Shown: positions 16,653-25,757, counted from the first letter of the stretch. The stretch is 64,000 nt of DNA from Ruminococcaceae bacterium UBA1375 (GCA_002305795.1 DBRF01000011.1:62001-126000); one strand, 5' to 3'. Program-made: numbers and translations. Notes: a model not told the origin generated them from the sequence alone.

Positions 16653-17578
16653 AGTCCCAGGACCTCCAGCGCTTTTTGATGGGTTTTTTCGTCCTCTACG
16701 TTGATGGCATTGACGCCGCTGAGGGTTTTCTTCACCAGGCCGGTGAGGACCTTACCGGGGCCGCACTCCACGAAGGTGTCGTAGCCCGCCTGCTGCATGT
16801 TGTCCAGTTCAGTGGTGAACCGCACCGGGGAGACAATGTGTTTCGCCAGATAGCCGGGCATATCGCTGACGTCGGTGAGCAGCTGGCCGGTGAGGTTGCA
16901 GTAGAACTCCTTCTGTGGCATGGAGAATTTCACGTCTTTGATTTTTTCATAAAAGGCGTCCGCCGCAGGCTGCATGAGTTTGGAGTGGAAGGCGGCGCTG
17001 ACCGCCAGCTTCACGCAGCGCCGTGCGCCCATTTCAGTGAACTTGGCAATGGCGGCATCCACCGCAGCGGTTTCTCCGGCGATGACGGTCTGTACCGGGC
17101 TGTTGTAGTTTACCGGAACCACATAGCCTTCCACCTGGGCGCAACCCTCTTCCACCTGCTGGGAGGTCAGACCAAGAATGGCGCACATGCTGCCGGATTG
17201 CTGCTGGGCGCATTCCTGCATACAGGCAGCCCGCTCTTTGATGAGGCGGAAGCCGTCTTCCATGCTCACCATGCCGGCGGCCACCATGGCGGCGTATTCG
17301 CCCAGGGAATGTCCGGCGGCGCCGTCAAAGGTGAACCCAGCTTTTTCCATGGCCTTGATGGCTACCAGGCTGGTGGTGAAGATGGCGGGCTGGCTGATTT
17401 TGGTTTGGGCCAGGGTGGCGGCGTCTGCTTCCAGGCAAAGCTGCTTTAAGTCCATGCCGGTGATGTCGCTGCCGCACTGGTAAATGGTTTCCGCTTCCGG
17501 GCAGAGAGCCAAAAGCTGTTTGCCCATCCCTTCGTATTGGGAGCCCTGTCCGGAGCACAATAACATAGTCTTGCTCAT
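16649..17578 (-). CDS. fabD: Malonyl-CoA:ACP transacylase
   Basis: 309 residues. It moves malonate from CoA to acyl carrier protein, supplying every elongation cycle. The GQGSQYEGMG motif is at 10-19, the nucleophile elbow GHSLGEYAA puts the active serine at 91, and the catalytic histidine lies in AAFHSKLM. I chose ATG 17578 because the earlier ATG (17587) overlaps its AAAGGA. The gene is divergent from the fabH operon and separated by a 428-base regulatory region with a minus-strand TATAAT at 17674-17679. Overlap with aroE couples the two. Confidence 0.94.
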   Translation of the reverse strand: MSKTMLLCSGQGSQYEGMGKQLLALCPEAETIYQCGSDITGMDLKQLCLEADAATLAQTKISQPAIFTTSLVAIKAMEKAGFTFDGAAGHSLGEYAAMVAAGMVSMEDGFRLIKERAACMQECAQQQSGSMCAILGLTSQQVEEGCAQVEGYVVPVNYNSPVQTVIAGETAAVDAAIAKFTEMGARRCVKLAVSAAFHSKLMQPAADAFYEKIKDVKFSMPQKEFYCNLTGQLLTDVSDMPGYLAKHIVSPVRFTTELDNMQQAGYDTFVECGPGKVLTGLVKKTLSGVNAINVEDEKTHQKALEVLGL

Positions 17579-17673
17579 TGTTACCATTCCTTTCTAAATA
17601 GGGACACTTTTTCGATACCATTGGGTTCCCGCCCATTTCCGCCGAAGGAGAAAGGGAAGGGACCCGCAAACTT

Positions 17674-17679
17674 ATTATA
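17674..17679 (-). promoter_or_regulatory. Candidate -10 of fabD-aroE
   Basis: Minus-strand TATAAT; the element 17 bases upstream (TTTCTT) is a poor -35. It would give a leader of about 90 bases. Confidence 0.4.
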
Positions 17680-17801
17680 CCGAAAGCGGGACAAAAAAGA
17701 AACCCTGCTGCATAAAACTGGGTACACTCCCAAAATTTCCGGTCTGTTTTTAGGTAAACTGCCTACATCTGGTGGAAATCTGGAAAAAATACCGTCGTTC
17801 T

Positions 17802-17817
17802 GGTGGTTGCAACCACC
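17802..17817. promoter_or_regulatory. 16-base palindrome on the -35 of the fabH operon
   Basis: GGTGGTTGCAACCACC is a perfect palindrome centred on the -35 hexamer of the promoter below. Its position fits a repressor operator. It does not match the FapR or FabT consensus as I know them. Confidence 0.55.
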
Positions 17818-17834
17818 CAAAAATATGTTATAAT
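17807..17834 (+). promoter_or_regulatory. Distal promoter of the fabH operon
   Basis: TTGCAA (17807-17812), 16-base spacer, TATAAT (17829-17834), with the -35 inside the palindrome. RNA would start near 17841, giving a leader of about 165 bases. Confidence 0.65.
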
Positions 17835-17912
17835 GGACAGGAAGAAAAAAAGTGTCTAATAACTCGATGCTTTTGAAACCAAAAAAAGCTGTGGTTTCCG
17901 TCTTGGAAAGGG

Positions 17913-17942
17913 TTGGCAATCAGGCGCCATTTGTGCTATACT
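17913..17942 (+). promoter_or_regulatory. Proximal promoter of the fabH operon
   Basis: TTGGCA (17913-17918), 18-base spacer, TATACT (17937-17942); RNA would start about 57 bases before fabH. Together with the distal promoter this suggests dual control. Confidence 0.55.
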
Positions 17943-18006
17943 TGAAATGTCGGAATCGAACAGCATACACGGTAAAAAAAGCGAATCCTGACAAGGGAGG
18001 AACATT

Positions 18007-18993
18007 ATGGGCATTTCCATTTTGGGGGCAGGCTGTTGTCTGCCGCAGCAAGAAGTGGACAACCATGCGTTCGAGTCGTTTATCGAGACTTCGGACGAAT
18101 GGATCACCACCCGCACCGGTATTCATTGCCGGCGGATCTCCGATGGGATCCTGACCTATCAGATGGGGGCAGAAGCTGCCCGACAGGCGCTGAAAGACGC
18201 CGATACCGCACCGGAAGAAATTGACATGGTGCTGGCCACCACCGTCACGGCAGACACCACCACCCCCAGCCTGGCTTGTTTGGCTGCGGCGGAGGTGGGA
18301 ATCAAGACCGCCCCCTGCATGGACTTAAATGCAGCCTGCACCGGTTTTGTGTATGCCCTGGATGTGGCGGAAAAGTATTTGAGCACCGGTTCGGCCAAAA
18401 AAATCCTGATTCTTTCCGCTGAAATGATGAGCCGGATTGTAAACTTCAAGGACCGCTCCAGCTGTGTTTTGTTCGGAGACGGCGCCGCCGCAGTGGTGGT
18501 GGGCCCCTCGGATAAAATGTACCATTCCTGGCTGGCCTGCAATCTGGACGGGCGGTACAAGATTTTCTCCAAGGCCACCAATTCCGAAAACCCCTTCCGA
18601 AAAAAGGACTTCGACTGGCCGGAAGAAGTGGCGGAAATGCAGCCCGGTCTGATGGAAATGGCAGGCAATGAAGTATATCGCTTCGCTACCCAGGCCATGC
18701 CAGAAGCAGTGCAGCGCTGCTGCGAAAAAGCGGGCTTTACTCCGGAGCAGCTGGACCGGATCATTCCTCACCAGGCCAATCTGCGGATCATCCGCACGGC
18801 ATTAAAGCATTTGGGCCTGCCGGAGGAGAAAGTACACATCAACATTCAGCATTACGGCAACATCTCCAGTGCCTGCATTCCTCTTTCCTTGTGTGAAATG
18901 AAGCGGGCCGGGGAGCTCCACCCGGGAGACAAGATCTGCCTGGTGGGCTTCGGCTCCGGATTGACCTACGGCGCCGCCGTACTGGAATGGTAA
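18007..18993 (+). CDS. fabH: 3-oxoacyl-ACP synthase III
   Basis: 328 residues. It starts fatty acid synthesis by condensing an acyl-CoA primer with malonyl-ACP. The active cysteine is 111 (DLNAACTGFVYAL); the histidine lies in IPHQANLRI and the asparagine in HYGNISSACIPL, completing the Cys-His-Asn triad. An AAGGGAGG precedes the ATG. It is the first of nine genes read together; whether it prefers acetyl or branched primers cannot be read from the sequence by eye. Confidence 0.95.
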   Translation: MGISILGAGCCLPQQEVDNHAFESFIETSDEWITTRTGIHCRRISDGILTYQMGAEAARQALKDADTAPEEIDMVLATTVTADTTTPSLACLAAAEVGIKTAPCMDLNAACTGFVYALDVAEKYLSTGSAKKILILSAEMMSRIVNFKDRSSCVLFGDGAAAVVVGPSDKMYHSWLACNLDGRYKIFSKATNSENPFRKKDFDWPEEVAEMQPGLMEMAGNEVYRFATQAMPEAVQRCCEKAGFTPEQLDRIIPHQANLRIIRTALKHLGLPEEKVHINIQHYGNISSACIPLSLCEMKRAGELHPGDKICLVGFGSGLTYGAAVLEW

Positions 18994-19062
18994 TGCTGAA
19001 GAAATAAATTCATAGGTTAAAAGTCCCCCTTGCAAAAAATCAAAAGTAAAGGAGTCAGAAGT

Positions 19063-19806
19063 ATGAGTAAGACTGCATTGATCACCGGCGCATCCCAGGG
19101 TTTAGGAGCGGCCATGGCCCTTCGTCTGGCGAAAGACGGCTTTAATATCGCCATCAACTGCCGGGGCGAGTACGAATTGGAAAACGGCGGCAAACAGACC
19201 CAGCAGGCCTGCCAGGAACTGGGCGTAGAAGCAGAGTGCTTTTTGTGTGACGTTTCCAAGTTTGACGCCTGCAAGGAAATGGTAGATGCGGTGAAGGCGC
19301 GGTTCGGCACCATCGACGTGCTGGTCAACAACGCCGGTATTACCAAGGACGGCTTGATTGCCCGGATGAGCGAAGAACAATTTGATGTGGTTACCTCTGT
19401 CAACTATAAGAGCGTGTTCAACATGATCCGTCACGTCACCCCTGTGATGATGAAGCAGCGCAGCGGCCGGATCATCAATGTGTCCAGTGTTTCCGGCGTG
19501 TACGGCAACCCCGGCCAGTTTAACTACTCCGCCACCAAGGCCGGTATTGTGGGCATGACCCTCACCGCTGCCAAAGAGCTGGGCGCTCGGAACATCAACG
19601 TCAACGCCATTGCCCCCGGCTTCATCCGCACCCCCATGACCGACGTGCTCACCGATGAGCAGAAGAAAGCCGCCGAAAGCGTGGTGGCGCTGAGACGGTT
19701 CGGCGAACCGGAAGAAGTGGCCAGTGTGGTCTCCTTCCTGGCTGGCCCGGACTCCAGCTATGTGTCCGGACAGGTGATTGTCATTGACGGCGCCATGTCC
19801 ATTTAA
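19063..19806 (+). CDS. fabG: 3-oxoacyl-ACP reductase
   Basis: 247 residues of the short-chain dehydrogenase family. It reduces 3-oxoacyl-ACP with NADPH. The nucleotide-binding TGASQGLG is at about residues 8-15, NNAG near 88, the catalytic serine in NVSSVSG near 140 and YSATKAG (Tyr-x3-Lys) near 152-158. I chose ATG 19063, preceded by AAAGGAG; an upstream TTG in the same frame at 19030 lacks a site. It follows fabH after 69 bases. Confidence 0.94.
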   Translation: MSKTALITGASQGLGAAMALRLAKDGFNIAINCRGEYELENGGKQTQQACQELGVEAECFLCDVSKFDACKEMVDAVKARFGTIDVLVNNAGITKDGLIARMSEEQFDVVTSVNYKSVFNMIRHVTPVMMKQRSGRIINVSSVSGVYGNPGQFNYSATKAGIVGMTLTAAKELGARNINVNAIAPGFIRTPMTDVLTDEQKKAAESVVALRRFGEPEEVASVVSFLAGPDSSYVSGQVIVIDGAMSI

Positions 19807-19842
19807 CCCTATCTGATAAAAGAAGATCTAGGAGGCAGCAAG

Positions 19843-21081
19843 ATGAATCGAGTAGTCATTACCGGTATCGGTATGGTCAGCCCCATCGGAAACGACAAGG
19901 AAACCTTTTGGAACAATGTGAAAAACGGTGTCTGCGGGATCCGTCCCATCGAGAACATCGACGTATCCGATCTGCCGGTGAAGGTGGCGGCCCAGGTTTT
20001 GGATTTCGATCCCCTGCGCTGCTTTGATAAGAAAGAACTTCGCCGCACCGACCCCTTTACCCAGTATGCGGTGGACGCCGCATTGCAGGCCGTGGAGGAC
20101 TGCGGCACCAAGTTTGAAGATTTGGACCCCTACCGCATCGGCGTCATCGTGGGCAGCGGCATCGGCGGTTTCCACTCCACCGACGCAGAGTTCCCCAAGT
20201 TTTTGGAAAAGGGTCCCCGACGGGTCAGCGTGTTCTACATTCCGGAGATGATCGCCAACATGGGCGCCGGTACCATTGCCATCCGCACCGGTTTTAAGGG
20301 TGTCAACTACGCCCCGGTTACCGCCTGCGCCACCGGCAGCCACGCCATCGGCGAAGCATTCCGCAACATCAAGCACGGCTATCTGGATGCCTGTTTGGCG
20401 GGGGGCAGCGAAGCGGCCATTATCCGCTTCTCTATTGCCGGTTTTGACAATATGCAGGCCCTGACTCACGCCACTGACCCCAATCGGGCTTCTATTCCCT
20501 TTGACGCCGAACGCTCCGGCTTCGTTATGGGCGAAGGCGCCGGCATCGTGATGCTGGAAGAACTGGAGCACGCCAAGAAGCGAGGCGCTCACATCTATGC
20601 GGAAATCGTGGGCTACGGCGCCACCGGCGACGCCTACCACATGACCAGCCCCGACCCGGAAGGGGAGGGCGCCGCCATGGGCATGAAGCTGGCTTATCAG
20701 GAAGCGGGCATCACCCCCGACCAGATCGACTATATCAATGCCCACGGCACCTCCACTCACCTGAACGAAAAATACGAAACCATTGCCATCAAGAAGGCAC
20801 TTGGTGAAGAAGCGGCCTACAAAGTGATGGTCAGCTCCACCAAATCTCTCACCGGCCACATGCTGGGCGCTGCCGGCGGTATCGAAGCTATTATCTGCGC
20901 CAAGGCGCTGGAGGAAGGCTTTGTACCCGCTACCACCAATTCCAGCATCCCCGACCCGGAATGCGATCTGAATAATATGTTTGACGGACCGGTGGAGAAG
21001 GATATCCACTACGCCCTGTCCAACTCCCTGGGCTTCGGCGGACACAACGCAACCCTCTGCTTGAAGAAATACGAAGGCTGA
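19843..21081 (+). CDS. fabF: 3-oxoacyl-ACP synthase II
   Basis: 412 residues. It elongates acyl-ACP with malonyl-ACP. The active cysteine is 162 in TACATGSHA; the two histidines sit in NAHGTSTHLN and GHMLGAAGG, giving the Cys-His-His triad of FabF. The strong AGGAGG precedes the ATG. A second, divergent FabF is encoded at 55059-56285; this copy, inside the main operon, is the housekeeping one. Confidence 0.95.
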   Translation: MNRVVITGIGMVSPIGNDKETFWNNVKNGVCGIRPIENIDVSDLPVKVAAQVLDFDPLRCFDKKELRRTDPFTQYAVDAALQAVEDCGTKFEDLDPYRIGVIVGSGIGGFHSTDAEFPKFLEKGPRRVSVFYIPEMIANMGAGTIAIRTGFKGVNYAPVTACATGSHAIGEAFRNIKHGYLDACLAGGSEAAIIRFSIAGFDNMQALTHATDPNRASIPFDAERSGFVMGEGAGIVMLEELEHAKKRGAHIYAEIVGYGATGDAYHMTSPDPEGEGAAMGMKLAYQEAGITPDQIDYINAHGTSTHLNEKYETIAIKKALGEEAAYKVMVSSTKSLTGHMLGAAGGIEAIICAKALEEGFVPATTNSSIPDPECDLNNMFDGPVEKDIHYALSNSLGFGGHNATLCLKKYEG

Positions 21082-21124
21082 TTGCCAGCCTCTTCGGATT
21101 TAGAAAAGAAAGGATGGAAAGATC

Positions 21125-21634
21125 ATGGGGTTCTCGGTAAAAGAAATCAAGGACTTAATGGATAAAATGCAGCAAACCGGTTTGGGCGAGCTGGAAGTAG
21201 AAGACGAAGGCTACACCTTAAAGCTCTCTGCCAAGAAAGCGAAAAAGACGGTGGAAAACGTGATGATGGCTCCCGCCGCCCCGGTGGTCAGCGCTGCTCC
21301 TATTGCGGCTGCTCCGGTGGCTGCCGCTCCCGCTGCCCCTGCCGCTGCTGCGGATGACAGCGAAGAAGCTAAGAAGGAAGAATCTTCCAAAGAAGAAGAG
21401 GGCACTGTGGTAACCGCTCCTACAGTGGGTACCTACTATGCCGCCGCCGGTCCGGACAAACCGCCTTTCGTGAAACCCGGCCAGGCCGTCAGCAAAGGCG
21501 ATGTGCTGTATATTATTGAAGCCATGAAGGTGATGAACGAGATCAAGAGCGAAATGGACGGCACCATTGGCAAGATCTTTGTGAAGAACGGCGACCCGGT
21601 TGAATTCGGCCAGCCCATCCTCACCATTGTGTAA
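21125..21634 (+). CDS. accB: Biotin carboxyl carrier protein of acetyl-CoA carboxylase
   Basis: 169 residues. It carries CO2 on biotin between AccC and AccAD. The biotinylation site EAMKVM puts the lysine at 135 in the C-terminal biotinyl domain (about 95-169). An Ala/Pro-rich flexible linker (about 48-78) followed by an acidic Glu/Lys/Ser stretch (78-93) separates it from the N-terminal part. Order accB-fabZ-accC-accD-accA within the fatty acid operon is typical of Firmicutes. Confidence 0.95.
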   Translation: MGFSVKEIKDLMDKMQQTGLGELEVEDEGYTLKLSAKKAKKTVENVMMAPAAPVVSAAPIAAAPVAAAPAAPAAAADDSEEAKKEESSKEEEGTVVTAPTVGTYYAAAGPDKPPFVKPGQAVSKGDVLYIIEAMKVMNEIKSEMDGTIGKIFVKNGDPVEFGQPILTIV

Positions 21635-21650
21635 AAGAGGAGGAAATATC

Positions 21651-22085
21651 ATGGCTCTGTTAAATCAGGAACAAATTAAGGAAATCATCCCCCACCGCGA
21701 CCCCTTTCTGTTGATTGACGAAGTGGAAGAGCTGGAACCCGGCGTACGGGTGGTGGCCAAGAAGCACATGAAGGAAGACGAGTTCTGGTTTAAGGGGCAC
21801 TTCCCCCAGAAACCGGTGACTCCCGGGGTGCTGATGGTGGAAATGCTGGCCCAGGCAGGCTGCGTCTGCGCCCTGTCCCTGCCGGAAAACAAGGGAAAAA
21901 TCGGCTTCTTTGCCGGCATTGACAAAGCCCGTTTTAAGGGCATGGTTCTGCCCGGCGACACCCTGACCCTGGAAGTCACCATGGAACGGTGGCGGGGTTC
22001 CATCGGATTCGGCAAAGCAGTGGCCACCAACCAGGACGGCAAAAAAGTAGTGGTGGCGGAAATCAGCTTTGCACTGGGCAACTGA
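21651..22085 (+). CDS. fabZ: 3-hydroxyacyl-ACP dehydratase
   Basis: 144 residues, hot-dog fold. It removes water from 3-hydroxyacyl-ACP to give trans-2-enoyl-ACP. The catalytic histidine is 50 in FKGHFPQKPVTPGVLMVE and the glutamate is 64. AGGAGG precedes ATG 21651; an earlier in-frame start would run back into accB. No fabA or fabN partner is visible, so whether it also isomerises for unsaturated fatty acids cannot be told. Confidence 0.94.
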   Translation: MALLNQEQIKEIIPHRDPFLLIDEVEELEPGVRVVAKKHMKEDEFWFKGHFPQKPVTPGVLMVEMLAQAGCVCALSLPENKGKIGFFAGIDKARFKGMVLPGDTLTLEVTMERWRGSIGFGKAVATNQDGKKVVVAEISFALGN

Positions 22086-22112
22086 GTTCACCGGAAAGAA
22101 GGTTTCAGCGCA

Positions 22113-23465
22113 ATGTTTAATAAGGTTTTGATTGCAAACCGGGGCGAAATTGCGGTGCGGATCATCCGGGCTTGCCGGGAAATGGGAATCCGGACAGTCG
22201 CGGTGTACTCCACCGCCGATAAAAATGCCCTGCATGTGCAGCTGGCCAATGAAGCGGTGTGCATCGGGCCCGCCGCAACCAAGGACAGCTATCTGAATAT
22301 CCCTGCTATTCTGTCGGCCTGCAGCATTACCAATGCCGAGGCCATTCACCCTGGCTTTGGGTTTTTGAGCGAGAGCAGCAAGTTCTGCCAGGCCTGCGAA
22401 AAGTGCGGCATTAAGTTCATCGGTCCCCGGCATGAATCCATCGACCTGATGGGGGACAAAGCGGAAGCTAAGGCCACCATGAAGCGGGCCGGTGTGCCGG
22501 TGATTCCCGGCTCTGACGGAGAGCTGGAAAGCGTGGAGCAGGCCAAGGAAATCGCCAGAGAAATCGGTTACCCGGTGATGGTGAAGGCCAGCGCCGGCGG
22601 CGGCGGACGGGGTATCCGTTATGTGGCCAAGGAAGAGGATTTGGAAGAGGCCATGGCCACTGCCGCAGAAGAAGCTAAGAATTTCTTCGGCAATCCGGGA
22701 CTGTACCTGGAAAAGTTTATTGTGAATCCCCGGCATGTGGAAGTGCAGCTTTTGGCGGACAGCCACGGCAACGTGATCCATCTGGGGGAACGGGACTGCT
22801 CGGTGCAGCGCCGTCATCAAAAGGTGTTGGAAGAGTCTCCCTGTCCGGTGATGACCCCTGAACTCCGAGAAAAGATGGGCAACGCTGCGGTATTGGCGGC
22901 CAAGGCCAGCGGTTATGAAAATGCCGGTACTGTGGAATTTTTGTTGGACATCAACAATGACTTCTACTTTATGGAAATGAATACCCGAATCCAGGTCGAG
23001 CATCCCGTGACCGAAACGGTAACTGGGGTAGACATTGTGAAAGAACAGATTCGCATTGCTGCCGGATTGCCCTTGGCGTTCCGTCAGGAAGACATCCATG
23101 TCACCGGTCACGCCATTGAGTGCCGGATCAATGCGGAGAACCCCAAAATGGGATTTCTGCCCAGCCCCGGCCGGATTACAGCCCTGAACCTGCCCGGCGG
23201 CCCCGGCGTACGGATTGACAGTGCCGCTTACCAAGGATGCGAAATTTCTCCCTATTACGACAGCATGATTGCCAAGTTGATTGTACATGCCCACAACCGG
23301 GATTCTGCGATTCGGAAAATGAAATCTGCGCTGGCAGAATTTTTGGTGGAAGGCGTGGACACCAACATTGACTATCATCTGGCCATTCTTCGAGACGAAG
23401 CCTTTGTAGAAGGACGGATTGACAACAGCTATCTGGACCGCCGCAAGGATTTATTGGATTATTGA
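22113..23465 (+). CDS. accC: Biotin carboxylase subunit of acetyl-CoA carboxylase
   Basis: 450 residues with the ATP-grasp fold. It carboxylates the biotin of AccB using ATP and bicarbonate. The N-terminal IANRGEIAVRIIRAC, the glycine-rich lid KASAGGGGRGIR near 160, the HVEVQLL motif near 210, and MNTRIQVEHPVTE near 290 are all intact. It follows fabZ after 27 bases. A 109-base gap with its own promoter-like element separates it from accD. Confidence 0.95.
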   Translation: MFNKVLIANRGEIAVRIIRACREMGIRTVAVYSTADKNALHVQLANEAVCIGPAATKDSYLNIPAILSACSITNAEAIHPGFGFLSESSKFCQACEKCGIKFIGPRHESIDLMGDKAEAKATMKRAGVPVIPGSDGELESVEQAKEIAREIGYPVMVKASAGGGGRGIRYVAKEEDLEEAMATAAEEAKNFFGNPGLYLEKFIVNPRHVEVQLLADSHGNVIHLGERDCSVQRRHQKVLEESPCPVMTPELREKMGNAAVLAAKASGYENAGTVEFLLDINNDFYFMEMNTRIQVEHPVTETVTGVDIVKEQIRIAAGLPLAFRQEDIHVTGHAIECRINAENPKMGFLPSPGRITALNLPGGPGVRIDSAAYQGCEISPYYDSMIAKLIVHAHNRDSAIRKMKSALAEFLVEGVDTNIDYHLAILRDEAFVEGRIDNSYLDRRKDLLDY

Positions 23466-23507
23466 GAGTGGTTTGGAAGGTGAAGGTAGAAAAATTTGAT
23501 TTTTTAC

Positions 23508-23536
23508 TGGACAAACACCTTCAGATAGGGTACACT
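23508..23536 (+). promoter_or_regulatory. Candidate internal promoter before accD
   Basis: TGGACA (23508-23513), 17-base spacer, TACACT (23531-23536), in the accC-accD gap. It could raise accD-accA-acpP independently. Confidence 0.5.
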
Positions 23537-23574
23537 AAGAGAAGGATTGGATTTTAGGCAAGGAGGAAGCGGTT

Positions 23575-24447
23575 TTGTTAGAGGATTTATTTAAAACAGT
23601 AAAATCCCGCTTTGAAGCGGACTCGGCTGCGGATCGGAAAAGCAGCAAGGTCGCCATTCCCCAGGACTTGATGTTTAAGTGTCCCCGCTGCGGCAACGTG
23701 ATGTTCATGGATGATTTTCTGGGGGCCAGCAAGGTTTGCTCCAACTGCAACTACCATGCCCGGCTCACCGCCAGAGAGCGGCTGAAAATCACCATCGACA
23801 AAGACTCCCTGGTGGAGTACGATGCAACGATGACCAGCAAAAACCCCATTGACTTTGAAGGTTATGAGGAAAAGGTGGCCTCTTTGCAGGAAAAGACTGG
23901 ATTGCGGGATGCCGTTGTCACCGGAGAATGCACCATCAAAACTAAGCCCTGCGTCATCGGCGTCATGGATTCCCATTTCATGATGGCCAGCATGGGCAGC
24001 GTGGTGGGCGAAAAGATTGCCAGGGCCTTTGAGCGGGCCACTGAAAAGCGGCTGCCGGTAATTCTGTTTACCGCTTCCGGCGGCGCCAGAATGCAGGAAG
24101 GGATTCTCTCTTTGATGCAGATGGCGAAAACCAGTGCGGCGGTGAAGAAGCACAGCGATGCAGGACTTCTTTATATTACCGTTTTGACCGACCCCACCAC
24201 CGGCGGCGTCACCGCCAGCTTTGCTTCTTTGGGTGACATTATCATTGCCGAACCCAAGGTGCTGATCGGCTTTGCCGGACGGCGGGTCATTGAAGGAACC
24301 ATCCGGCAGCGGCTGCCCGATGACTTCCAGTCGGCAGAATTTTTGTTGCAGCACGGCTTTGTGGACATGATCGTAGAGCGGAAGAATATGCGCCGCACCC
24401 TGTCCAAACTGCTGCGGCTCCACGGATATAAGGGGGAGACGGCCTGA
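23575..24447 (+). CDS. accD: Acetyl-CoA carboxylase carboxyltransferase, beta subunit
   Basis: 290 residues, TTG start after AAGGAGG. With AccA it transfers CO2 from biotin to acetyl-CoA to form malonyl-CoA. The N-terminal zinc ribbon has four cysteines at 36, 39, 55 and 58 (CPRCG and CSNC). The crotonase-like core contains the ASGGARMQEG and GDIIIAEP motifs. accA overlaps it by one base (TGATG), so the two subunits are translationally coupled for equal synthesis. Confidence 0.95.
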   Translation: MLEDLFKTVKSRFEADSAADRKSSKVAIPQDLMFKCPRCGNVMFMDDFLGASKVCSNCNYHARLTARERLKITIDKDSLVEYDATMTSKNPIDFEGYEEKVASLQEKTGLRDAVVTGECTIKTKPCVIGVMDSHFMMASMGSVVGEKIARAFERATEKRLPVILFTASGGARMQEGILSLMQMAKTSAAVKKHSDAGLLYITVLTDPTTGGVTASFASLGDIIIAEPKVLIGFAGRRVIEGTIRQRLPDDFQSAEFLLQHGFVDMIVERKNMRRTLSKLLRLHGYKGETA

Positions 24448-25244
24448 TGAGCAACGCATGGAACAAAATGGAGATTATCCGTCATAAGGACCGGCCCACA
24501 GTGCTGGATTATATTCCGGCGATCTTCACCGATTTTTATGAAATGCACGGCGACCGGTATTACGGCGACGATGCGGCCATTATGGCAGGAATTGCCCACT
24601 TGAAAGGCACGCCGGTGACGGTGATTGCCGAAGTCAAAGGGCGGAACTTTGAAGAAAACCAAAAGAGCAACTTTGCTATGCCCCATCCGGAAGGATACCG
24701 CAAGGCGCTGCGGCTGGCCAAGCAGGCGGCTAAGTTCGGCCGTCCGGTGATCTGCTTTGTGGACACCCCCGGCGCTTACTGCGGCGTGGAAGCGGAAGAA
24801 CGGGGCCAGGGCGAGGCCATTGCCCGGAACCTGTATGAACTGATCACTCTGCCCACCCCCATCATCACCGTGGTGCTGGGCGAAGGGGGAAGCGGCGGCG
24901 CTTTGGCCTTGAGCATCTGCGATGAGCTGGCTATGCTGGAAAATGCGGTGTATTCCGTGATTTCTCCCAGAGGCGCTGCCAGCATTCTTTGGAAAGATCC
25001 TACCCGGGAACAGGACGCTGCGGAAGCGCTGAAGATCACGGCGGATGATCTGAAGATGCTGGATGTGGCGGACACCATCATTTCCGAGCCGGTTGGCGGT
25101 GCGCACAACAATCCTGTGCAAATGGCCGAAAATCTGCAGGAATATTTGATAGGGGCTGTGAAAAAATTATCGCAGGTGCCTATTGAAAAGTTGCTGGCAA
25201 ATCGCTATAATAAGTTCAGAAAAGTCGGCGACGTAAGCGAATGA
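24447..25244 (+). CDS. accA: Acetyl-CoA carboxylase carboxyltransferase, alpha subunit
   Basis: 265 residues, shorter than the 310-320 of E. coli AccA because the N-terminal part is reduced, as in other Firmicutes. The DTPGAYCGVEAEERGQG region and GEGGSGGALA glycine-rich oxyanion hole are intact. It forms the alpha2beta2 carboxyltransferase with AccD. Its ATG lies in the accD stop. acpP follows after 64 bases. Confidence 0.95.
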   Translation: MSNAWNKMEIIRHKDRPTVLDYIPAIFTDFYEMHGDRYYGDDAAIMAGIAHLKGTPVTVIAEVKGRNFEENQKSNFAMPHPEGYRKALRLAKQAAKFGRPVICFVDTPGAYCGVEAEERGQGEAIARNLYELITLPTPIITVVLGEGGSGGALALSICDELAMLENAVYSVISPRGAASILWKDPTREQDAAEALKITADDLKMLDVADTIISEPVGGAHNNPVQMAENLQEYLIGAVKKLSQVPIEKLLANRYNKFRKVGDVSE

Positions 25245-25308
25245 TATGAACAGGGCTCCCGCTCTGTTGATATAAACCCAAATAGAAATATTAAGGAGGA
25301 AAACTCAC

Positions 25309-25536
25309 ATGACTTTCGACAAGGTAAAGGCGATCCTGATCGATCAGCTGGATGTGGACGAAGACAAAGTAACCATGGACGCTTCCATTTTTGACGACCT
25401 GGGTGCTGACTCCCTGGATGTTGTGGACTTGGTCATGTCTCTGGAAGAGGCTTTCGACATTGAAATCCCCGATGATCAGGTGGAAAACATCAAGACCGTT
25501 GGCGACATTGTGAAGTACGTGGAAGACAACGCCTAA
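25309..25536 (+). CDS. acpP: Acyl carrier protein
   Basis: 75 residues, acidic. It carries growing acyl chains on 4'-phosphopantetheine. The attachment serine is 35 in GADSLDVVDLVM. An AAGGAGG precedes the ATG. It is the last gene of the fatty acid operon, unusual only in that in many bacteria it lies beside fabD or fabF. A terminator follows. Confidence 0.96.
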   Translation: MTFDKVKAILIDQLDVDEDKVTMDASIFDDLGADSLDVVDLVMSLEEAFDIEIPDDQVENIKTVGDIVKYVEDNA

Positions 25537-25551
25537 GGATGAAATAAAGAG

Positions 25552-25581
25552 GGCTCTGCTTCGGCAGGGCTTTCTTTTTTT
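25552..25581 (+). terminator. Intrinsic terminator of the fatty acid operon
   Basis: GGCTCTGC and GCAGGGCT pair with a TTCG loop (8 bp with two G-T wobbles), followed by a long T-rich tract. Confidence 0.8.
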
Positions 25582-25728
25582 GCCCAAACAGGATTGTCTT
25601 GTGATATTCATTTCAAAAAATACATATGGTAAAAAATCAAATCCCATTTGTGCAGATGCACCAAAACTGGAGGGAAAAGACAGGGAAAGTTCTCTGCATG
25701 AACCGGCAGAAAAAGGAAAAGCTCACTA

Positions 25729-25757
25729 TTGAAATGCTTGCAGGAATATGGTAAAAT
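25729..25757 (+). promoter_or_regulatory. Promoter of the S10 ribosomal operon
   Basis: TTGAAA (25729-25734), 17-base spacer, TAAAAT (25752-25757) preceded by TGG (extended -10). RNA would start near 25764, leaving a leader of about 330 bases. Confidence 0.65.

Noticed and set aside
21660..23378. Minus-strand open frame of 572 codons opposite fabZ-accC
   Set aside because: A shadow frame across two conserved genes.
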